Of a DNA stretch of 51,229 bases, positions 46,221 to 51,229 are shown one piece after another. Numbering within the stretch: the stretch's first letter is position 1; each line of letters starts with the position of its first letter. The stretch lies in IMG/VR virus record IMGVR_UViG_3300043496_000117, positions 1 to 51,229 of that record; one strand, 5' to 3'. The notes under the pieces were generated by a model. It saw only the letters and a list, made by a program, of their open reading frames with translations. It was not told where the DNA came from and made no database searches. The translations under genes and the position numbers were made by a program. Origin of the DNA: a virus.

Positions 46221-47557
46221 TGCAAGGCTCTCCCGCCATTGTCTGCCGCTGGATTCTCTGGATCCGGTCCGCCGTCGCGGCCGGGCAGCTGCGGCACCTT
46301 GGCATTGGGTGGCGGCAGCTTGTCATTCTCGTCGAGGGTCGCCGCGGCTTTCTTCGGCTCAAAGCCGAGAATGTCGCGCTTCTCGTTGTTGGACAGGAAG
46401 GTGACTTGGCTCAGCGTCTTGCCGAGATTGGCTCGCCCTTCCCACAGCGCAGGCACTTGATCGAGATCGAAGCTGATGCGCGCGCCCGGGGGACAGATCG
46501 ATTGCGTCATGCCCGCGGCAATCGGGACCAAGTAGCAAGGCACCACGGTGTCCTGCCAGTAGCTGAGACGGGACTCGACGTAGTTGCTGGCGTACTTGGC
46601 GGCGTCGGCTGAGCCTAGACCCAACAGCGCCACCGGCACGCCGAACACGCCAGCGATCTGCCGGGTCATGTCGTCCAGCGGCAGTTTGGAGTGGATGTCG
46701 CCCATGCCGTTGTCGAGCGTGTGCACCTTGACGTCGGTGTTGTAGAGAAAAAGGATCTCGCCGGACTTCTCGCCACCGGCGGCAGATTCTTCAAGGTGCT
46801 TGATCAGCGCCTCTTTCTGCTGCCGCGTGATGCTCTTCTCGGCCGTGATCACGTACTTGACGTTGGGGTGGCCGGTCGCTGTGTCCAGCGCGCGCTGCAT
46901 CAACGCCTTGATGATTTGCAGCGGGATGCTCAAGGACTCGATGGCCGCCGGGGCCTTGTTGTACTCGACCAGACCAGTGAGGCTGGGGAATGCAATCTCG
47001 GCGGCGTAGGCTACGCCGGTGTTGCCGCCACGTTCGGCGGTGCGCCGGGATGGCAGCGTGCTCTGCTGCTCGCCGTAGCCGTACTCGTACTTGTCGACAA
47101 CGCCGCGAGTGTTGATCACGCCACGGACGTGCTTGGCCGCCAACGGATAGAGGCCGTTGGCAACACCGTTGGTACCGACACCGACCTTGAAGTGCGCCCG
47201 CGCGTACAGCATCAGATTGAGGGCAATCCAATACTGCATCTGCTGGCTGGTGTAGGTGTCGTTGGGCGATTTCAGCAGTTCGTTGATCGCCTTGATCTTG
47301 CCCGGCGGAGCCTGCTCCGAGACGTTGGTGTTCGGATCGGCTTCACAGAACCATGGAACGCTTTGCACCGACGACGCGATGAAATTGGTGATGCGGTACA
47401 GCTGCGGTGATTCGCGCTGCGCCACATCGGCTGTTGCTATTGCCTTGGTCGAGAGGAAGCGGACCGACTGCCCGCCCATGACATAGATCGGACTGTTCGG
47501 CTCGTCGCTGTCTTCGCGATCCGGCTTCCTCTTGATGAACCAGTCCGAGAACGCCAT
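46217..47557 (-). CDS. portal protein (HK97 family)
   Basis: 446 aa from the ATG at 47557 (TGATG overlap). The longer frame upstream is rejected. Typical portal pattern: YRITNFIASSVQSVPWFCEA, then KSPNDTYTSQQMQYWIALNLMLYARAHF, FPSLTGLVEYNKAPAAIESLSIPLQIIKALM and the clip/stem helices MTRQIAGVFGVPVALLGLG with NYVESRLSYWQDTVVP. The C-terminus is a disordered Pro-rich tail. It forms the 12-fold ring through which DNA passes. Confidence 0.85.
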   Translation of the reverse strand: MAFSDWFIKRKPDREDSDEPNSPIYVMGGQSVRFLSTKAIATADVAQRESPQLYRITNFIASSVQSVPWFCEADPNTNVSEQAPPGKIKAINELLKSPNDTYTSQQMQYWIALNLMLYARAHFKVGVGTNGVANGLYPLAAKHVRGVINTRGVVDKYEYGYGEQQSTLPSRRTAERGGNTGVAYAAEIAFPSLTGLVEYNKAPAAIESLSIPLQIIKALMQRALDTATGHPNVKYVITAEKSITRQQKEALIKHLEESAAGGEKSGEILFLYNTDVKVHTLDNGMGDIHSKLPLDDMTRQIAGVFGVPVALLGLGSADAAKYASNYVESRLSYWQDTVVPCYLVPIAAGMTQSICPPGARISFDLDQVPALWEGRANLGKTLSQVTFLSNNEKRDILGFEPKKAAATLDENDKLPPPNAKVPQLPGRDGGPDPENPAADNGGRALQ

Positions 47558-47739
47558 CAGTGCAATCGCTTCTGAATGACCGGGGAATACTTCATCTGAT
47601 TGTCGAGCATGGAGGCCAAGGCCGCCATGGTGCGGTAGATATCGGCAACGGTCTCCGGCCCGGCACTGTCGGGGTGCTCGCAATAGTGCTGCGCCGCCTT
47701 GTTGCAGGCAGCGGCCAATCGCTGGAGATCGCTATCCAT
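47557..47739 (-). CDS. small helical protein before portal
   Basis: 60 aa from the ATG at 47739. The frame continuing upstream is a shadow of the next gene. Helical, starting MDSDLQRLAAACNKAAQHYCEH, with two Cys and a second helix DIYRTMAALASMLDNQM. Ribosome site weak, but the gene is placed exactly between its neighbours and shares its stop with the portal start. Unknown function. Confidence 0.55.
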   Translation of the reverse strand: MDSDLQRLAAACNKAAQHYCEHPDSAGPETVADIYRTMAALASMLDNQMKYSPVIQKRLH

Positions 47740-47744
47740 TGGAT

Positions 47745-47942
47745 TCAGACCTGTCGGCGGACCACAGCGTTGCGGCGCTGGGCGAGTGCGGAAGACTGAA
47801 TCACTTTCGGCGGGGCCGACTGCGGTGCGTGGCTCTGCTGCGGACTGGTGAACGTGCGCGTCAACGGCGCATGCTGGCTCTGCCCCTGTGGCGTCGACCG
47901 CCGGGCGTATGATCTGTTTCCACCACCGCATCCACATCCCAT
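47745..47942 (-). CDS. small protein with MGCGCGGG start
   Basis: 65 aa from the ATG at 47942 (TAGGAT upstream). The distinctive N-terminus MGCGCGGGNRSYARR carries two Cys in a Gly run. The remainder is a Gln/Ser/Pro-rich disordered chain with a basic end. Short proteins beginning this way are found between terminase and portal in some phages. They are uncharacterised. It may bind metal through its Cys-Gly-Cys start. Confidence 0.55.
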   Translation of the reverse strand: MGCGCGGGNRSYARRSTPQGQSQHAPLTRTFTSPQQSHAPQSAPPKVIQSSALAQRRNAVVRRQV

Positions 47943-47950
47943 GATCAATC

Positions 47951-49270
47951 CTACCAAAGCTTGAGTTTCAAAACGCCGCCGCTGTCGTCATCGTCCAGCG
48001 CGGTCTCCTGTGCAACGTCTTCGACAGCGTAGCGCGTGGCGTCCCAACCGTGATTGTAGGCATCGACTGGAGTCGAGAGAGCTTGGTTGGTCAGCTTGTC
48101 GGTCATCCAAGAGTAGAGGTGCGCCTCTTCCTGCATGGCTTCACAATTGGGATCGATAATGATCTCGAAACCTTGCAGGAACAAGATCCCCGACTTGACT
48201 GAGCCGGGGCCTTTCTTGGCCGGGATCGCATTGATGCCGCGGCTTTGCAGAAATTCGATAGTGCCGGGCTGACTGCTATCGCAGCACACCCGATCACCAT
48301 CTTCACGGGTGACGGATCGCACCATGTGCGGCAACTGATCCATGGTGACCCGGCCGGAAGCCTCGTTGGCGATGTAGATCTGCTTCTTGTCGTAGAACAC
48401 GAACACCTTCACCACGAAGGATGGATCACTGCCAAAACCAAAATCCATACCGTAATAAGGAGCAGTGTTAGCAGGAACTTCAGGACGGCCAACTCGTACC
48501 CGGGTGAACACCTTGGTCTCGTACGAAATGTCATAAGCGCCCTCCCAGACATGCTGGTACCGGGTGAAATTGCCGTCCTTGAGAACCTGCATCTCGTTCG
48601 GCATTTCGGTATTTTCGAAGAACGGATTGTCGCGGTAGGAGACCTCCGTGACGATGCTGCGTGGCGGCGGCGCACCTTTTCGGAAATAAGCGTCAACGGG
48701 ATCCGTGGGCTTGTCAGGATTCCATGTCCAGATCAATTCGGAACCGGCGTTACGCACGGTCGGCAGGAGGATCTCCATACTCTTGGCGGAGATCGTCTTG
48801 GCCTCTTCGATCCAGACGATGTCGGCACCTTCCAGCGAGCGGATGCTTTCGACGTTTCGCTCAAGGCCGACGAATATGAATTGAGACTTGGTGCCGTCGT
48901 GAATGATGTAGCGATCCGTGATGGTGAACTGGTTCGACATGCCCAGCGAACGGATGCGCTTCTCGATCAACTCCTTGGAGGAGTCGCGGATCGAGTTCTG
49001 AAACTGACGGGCGCAGACGATGCGCTTCTTGGCTTGGCTGGCGCGGATCGGCAGGTAGGTCGCGACCGACCAAGATTTTGCTGAGCCACGACCACCGTGC
49101 AGCGCCTTGTGGCGGATATCGTTGGCGAACAGCGTGTCGATAAACTTCTGACCGAGTCTGGCTTCGGCGGCGGCGGCACGGCCAGCGTTCTGAGCACGAA
49201 GCTTGGCGTAACCCTTGCCGCCGGTGGGCTTGGCTAGAGTGTCACCGCCACGGCGAGTATCAAGATCCAT
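47951..49270 (-). CDS. terL: terminase large subunit
   Basis: 439 aa. ATPase motifs: Walker A GGRGSAKS (59-66) with the preceding RHKALHGG, Walker B IVWIEEA (151-157) and a coupling motif region after it. Nuclease: GMDFGFGSDP (Asp276) opens the RNase H-like domain, with DRVCCDSSQPG as second acidic site and a later Asp in the VDAYNHGWDATRYA region. It matches the TerL_3 type of PBSX/SPP1-like phages, usually headful packaging, but this alone does not prove it. It overlaps the small membrane-protein gene upstream by 37 nt. Confidence 0.9.
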   Translation of the reverse strand: MDLDTRRGGDTLAKPTGGKGYAKLRAQNAGRAAAAEARLGQKFIDTLFANDIRHKALHGGRGSAKSWSVATYLPIRASQAKKRIVCARQFQNSIRDSSKELIEKRIRSLGMSNQFTITDRYIIHDGTKSQFIFVGLERNVESIRSLEGADIVWIEEAKTISAKSMEILLPTVRNAGSELIWTWNPDKPTDPVDAYFRKGAPPPRSIVTEVSYRDNPFFENTEMPNEMQVLKDGNFTRYQHVWEGAYDISYETKVFTRVRVGRPEVPANTAPYYGMDFGFGSDPSFVVKVFVFYDKKQIYIANEASGRVTMDQLPHMVRSVTREDGDRVCCDSSQPGTIEFLQSRGINAIPAKKGPGSVKSGILFLQGFEIIIDPNCEAMQEEAHLYSWMTDKLTNQALSTPVDAYNHGWDATRYAVEDVAQETALDDDDSGGVLKLKLW

Positions 49271-49518
49271 AGAATGCTACCGATGACAAAGCCAATGGTC
49301 AGTCCCCTGAAAATCATGCAGCACGGGCAGCTGGTGTAGAGATAGTTGGCGAAGCGTGACGTCCAGTGCTCCGGCGTCTGGCACCAGTTCTTCAGAAAAG
49401 TCTGCGACGACCACGCCAGTGCGTTCGACAGCGCGTTGTCTTCCCAGTCGTCGACCACCTTGCCGTCGTGATCCACATCTTCCTGTTCGGGCGGACGAAA
49501 CCGAAAAGGACTGGTCAT
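49234..49518 (-). CDS. small protein with C-terminal membrane helix
   Basis: 94 aa from the ATG at 49518 (TGATG overlap with TerS). N-terminal acidic part (RPPEQEDVDHDGKVVDDWEDN), a Trp-rich helical middle, a Cys-Pro-Cys-Cys pattern (TSCPCCMIF), then a hydrophobic stretch (GLTIGFVIGSILWILILAVAV). Membrane proteins inside packaging genes are unusual. The large overlap with terL shows it is a real, coupled frame or a tolerated overlap. Confidence 0.55.
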   Translation of the reverse strand: MTSPFRFRPPEQEDVDHDGKVVDDWEDNALSNALAWSSQTFLKNWCQTPEHWTSRFANYLYTSCPCCMIFRGLTIGFVIGSILWILILAVAVTL

Positions 49519-50072
49519 CAATTGTCGATGACCATGTTGTCTTTTTGCGCGATCTCTTTCGGCAGGAACGTGCCGGAGGGAATGCCGACGATGTTGACGG
49601 TCTCGACGAACACGGGGCCGCGGCCGTTTGATTCGGCGGCCGACTGGTCCTCCGGCCGCATGGCGTAGCCACGGTGGCGGTGGACGGTCGTGAGGTAGAA
49701 AAGAATGCAGCGGGTGTCACCGGCGTCGATGGCTTCGAACAGCTTGGACTCGGCCTTGTCGCCCATCGCCGCGACGGCGTTCTCCATGGCATCGACGCAC
49801 TCTGGGTGCTTGTCGATGTAGCGCCGCAGCGTCTCCCGGGGCACCTTGAGCGAGCGGCAGACCTGTGTCAGGAGGCCGCGCTGCTTGAGGATCATGGTAG
49901 CAACGAGAGACGGCGTAATGTTGTGACGCGCTTCAACCCGGGCCAGATTCGCAGCTTGAATCTCCTCCCGGGTCTTCTTTGGAGGAGGCACCTTCTTGCG
50001 GCCGTCGCGCATGTATCCGGGCTTGACCCGTGCCTTGGCGCGCTTGGGTGGGGGAACCAGCTTTTTTGTCAT
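49518..50072 (-). CDS. terS: terminase small subunit-like protein
   Basis: 184 aa. Basic disordered N-terminus (PPPKRAKARVKPGYMRDGRKKVPPPKKT), a helix-turn-helix unit (MILKQRGLLTQVCRSLKVPRETLRRYIDKHPE) typical of TerS DNA-binding domains, an oligomerisation helical part (AMENAVAAMGDKAESKLFEAIDAG) and a C-terminal portion. Position directly before terL supports the call. It is preceded by a 142-nt intergenic region, the natural place for a pac or cos site. Confidence 0.75.
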   Translation of the reverse strand: MTKKLVPPPKRAKARVKPGYMRDGRKKVPPPKKTREEIQAANLARVEARHNITPSLVATMILKQRGLLTQVCRSLKVPRETLRRYIDKHPECVDAMENAVAAMGDKAESKLFEAIDAGDTRCILFYLTTVHRHRGYAMRPEDQSAAESNGRGPVFVETVNIVGIPSGTFLPKEIAQKDNMVIDN

Positions 50073-50214
50073 TACCTCGACTCGGTCTGCGCGGGGCGCA
50101 TCCGGTTGTGCCTTCGTGTGAGACCTCCGAGGACACCCGGTCGACCCGAAAACTGGTCAAATCACGAATTGCCGGGAAACCTACTGCCAATTGTGTCGGT
50201 TTGGCAAGCAGTTG

Positions 50215-50712
50215 CTACATGTGGACGACTTTGGCGGCGTTGACGGTGGCTCTGGAGCCGCCGAACAGCGGCATCAGGATCTCGATCATGCCGGTCGTGA
50301 TATCAGAAGAGCAGACGGATTGTACTGTAGAAAGAACACCATAGACGAGGGTGACGTGGTCGCCCTTGTGGAGGATCTCATCGAAGCGACCCTGACTTTC
50401 GGCTTCGCGGACGGCTTCGATGGTTTTCGAGGGTGCCCGCCACGGCCTGCCGTCTTCATCGGACAGGACGTGGCGGTACCTACAGATGCCGCGGGCTAGG
50501 CGGATGGACGGGTGGTGGGCGTCGTTGATGGGGATCAGCAGGTAGCGGGGAAACAACGGGAAGTGCCGCATGACGTAGGAGCCGCCACGGGTGTGGTGGC
50601 GCTTCTTGATCTGCGGCAGGTACGGCTGGAGACCGAAGCGCAGCAGTTCCGATTGGGCGAGGTATTCGGCAGCTGGTTCAGTTAAGAGGGCTGCCCAGTC
50701 CGAACGTGCCAT
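50215..50712 (-). CDS. NusG-like protein (candidate late antiterminator)
   Basis: 165 aa from the ATG at 50712 (AAGGGGGA upstream). The N-terminal domain has the NusG NGN pattern: LQPYLPQIKKRHHTRGGSYVMRHFPLFPRYLLIP, with the usual PLFP-x-YLL. A KOW-like C-terminal domain follows (HKGDHVTLVYGVLSTVQSVCSSDITTGMIEILMP). NusG paralogues such as RfaH bind RNA polymerase and make it pass terminators in chosen operons. Here it is the second gene of a unit of about 40 kb, so control of late transcription elongation is the likely role. Confidence 0.8.
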   Translation of the reverse strand: MARSDWAALLTEPAAEYLAQSELLRFGLQPYLPQIKKRHHTRGGSYVMRHFPLFPRYLLIPINDAHHPSIRLARGICRYRHVLSDEDGRPWRAPSKTIEAVREAESQGRFDEILHKGDHVTLVYGVLSTVQSVCSSDITTGMIEILMPLFGGSRATVNAAKVVHM

Positions 50713-50747
50713 GGTTCCCCCTTGGATTTGGCGGACCCATATCCCGA

Positions 50748-50767
50748 TTCCGTCATTCTGTCGAGGT
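50748..50767 (+). promoter_or_regulatory. operator-like repeat, copy 1
   Basis: Plus strand TTCCGTCATTCTGTCGAGGT, with the core TCCGTCAnnCTGTCG. It overlaps the stop of the HTH gene and lies about 36 nt upstream of the NusG-like start, where it could control that gene. Confidence 0.55.
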
Positions 50768-51061
50768 GTCCTGAAGGACAATGCGTGCACCAGATTTGCG
50801 CAGGTCGAGATGGCTGAGCTTGAGGCGGACGGCCAGCCGGAGGAGGCGCGCGAGCGGGGCCGGGACCGCGACCTCGTCGTACCAGTATCGCTGGCAGGTC
50901 CGCCAGCTGGGGCCTAGCAACTCGGCCGCGGTGGCGTTGTCCCTGATACCAAGTTGCGCACACAGCGAGCGGAATTCTTGGTTGGTCATCTTGGGCTGGG
51001 CCGGGATCTTCTTGGTGGGCGTGGAGGCCCAGTTCTTGGTACCACGAAGAGATATGCGCAT
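50753..51061 (-). CDS. helix-turn-helix regulator (predicted)
   Basis: 102 aa, first gene of the leftward arm. Preferred start ATG at 51061 with AGGA upstream. An internal Met 24 codons later lacks a clear ribosome site. Residues 25-75 contain TNQEFRSLCAQLGIRDNATAAELLGPSWRTCQRYW, a XRE-like helix-turn-helix, then a basic helical end. Similar 20-nt repeats lie at both ends of the gene (see 51060-51079 and 50748-50767), plus one upstream, so it may regulate itself and the late arm. Confidence 0.65.
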   Translation of the reverse strand: MRISLRGTKNWASTPTKKIPAQPKMTNQEFRSLCAQLGIRDNATAAELLGPSWRTCQRYWYDEVAVPAPLARLLRLAVRLKLSHLDLRKSGARIVLQDTSTE

Positions 51062-51079
51062 CCGTCATCCTGTCGTGGT
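51060..51079 (+). promoter_or_regulatory. operator-like repeat, copy 2
   Basis: Plus strand ATCCGTCATCCTGTCGTGGT. Core identical to copy 1. It covers the ribosome site and start of the HTH gene, a good place for autorepression at DNA or RNA level. Confidence 0.6.
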
Positions 51080-51229
51080 TTAGAAACCAGAAAAAACTCG
51101 ACGGCGATTCCGGCTTCGGGCTGATACCAAATTCAATAGATCAACCGCATCCTACGACAGATTGACGGAAAGAAAAAGGGCTAAAACATATGTGTTCCGG
51201 GCCGCCCAGTTTGTTCACGTTCCGTTCCC
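51080..51229. promoter_or_regulatory. probable divergent control region at window end
   Basis: 150 nt without a gene between the leftward HTH gene and the window end. It contains operator-like copy 3, an AT-rich stretch and a TTGACG with a weak CATATG 19 nt downstream on the plus strand. No convincing leftward -35/-10 pair is seen. If the genome is circular, this joins to position 1, upstream of the first rightward gene, as a divergent promoter region. Confidence 0.4.
51151..51170 (-). promoter_or_regulatory. operator-like repeat, copy 3 (inverted)
   Basis: The minus strand reads TTCCGTCAATCTGTCGTAGG, so this copy is inverted relative to the other two. On the plus strand it contains TTGACG (51162-51167), a possible -35 for a rightward promoter leaving the window, so binding here could block rightward early transcription. 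Confidence 0.55.

Noticed and set aside
1-51229. Search by eye for tRNA genes, integrase, transposase and lysogeny repressor pairs
   Set aside because: No cloverleaf, tyrosine/serine recombinase motif, DDE transposase or CI/Cro-type pair was recognised; the single HTH gene at 50753-51061 is not enough to claim lysogeny.

Overview
The window reads as most or all of a contractile-tailed (myovirus-type) bacteriophage genome, GC-rich and densely packed with overlapping start and stop codons. An alphaproteobacterial host of the Bradyrhizobium/Rhodopseudomonas type is likely. That is inferred from base composition, from the alphaproteobacterial form of a PEP-CTERM tail (VPEPATWAMLLIGFG) and from the general look of the small accessory proteins. 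I see no tRNA, integrase, CRISPR array, insertion sequence or DNA polymerase.

Layout. From 1 to 11160 almost all genes run rightward: about 30 small early genes with a few recognisable enzymes (a PD-(D/E)XK VRR-NUC-like nuclease, a papain-like cysteine peptidase, a nucleoside 2-deoxyribosyltransferase-like protein, an HNH-like protein, a MazG-like pyrophosphohydrolase, an SNF2-type helicase and a TSCPD-domain protein). One 53-aa gene (946-1107) runs leftward from a striking divergent promoter region built as a 127-bp dyad. Variants of its TTGACTTCT...GGCTGTGCTATA promoter recur at about 1950, 3950 and, more degenerately, 10410. The arm ends with two exported proteins, the second a PEP-CTERM protein, followed by a strong terminator at 11182-11216.

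From 51061 down to 11225 all genes run leftward and seem to form one late unit of about 40 kb. In transcription order: an HTH-like regulator, a NusG-like protein (candidate late antiterminator), TerS, TerL, an HK97-type head module (portal, U35 protease, capsid protein, two paralogous decoration proteins), an Ig/cadherin-like protein, connectors, then a Mu/P2-like contractile tail (DUF2635, sheath, tube, tail-assembly chaperone with a probable -1 frameshift, tape measure, DNA-circularisation protein, hub, spike, gp46-, gp47/J- and gp48-like baseplate proteins). Next comes an unusually large fibre region with four genes carrying a C-terminal S74 intramolecular chaperone, a glycine-rich fibre, a beta-helix-like protein, an amidase endolysin with an adjacent membrane protein, a collagen-like fibre, two paralogous tail proteins, four tiny ORFs and a Gly/Pro-rich repeat protein. 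The two arms converge at the terminator near 11.2 kb and diverge across the window ends, which is what a complete circular or circularly permuted genome of about 51 kb would look like.

Main points of interest: the virion proteins are extraordinarily cysteine-rich (27 Cys in 313 residues and 23 in 406 in two baseplate proteins, with CCDPxC-type clusters recurring in head, connector, sheath and baseplate proteins); a phage-borne exosortase-type (PEP-CTERM) substrate; a NusG paralogue at the head of a very long operon; an apparent ATC start codon behind an 11-nt perfect Shine-Dalgarno; an operator-like repeat (TCCGTCAnnCTGTCG) around the regulator gene; and a four-copy S74 fibre array with repeated 5' DNA suited to recombination.
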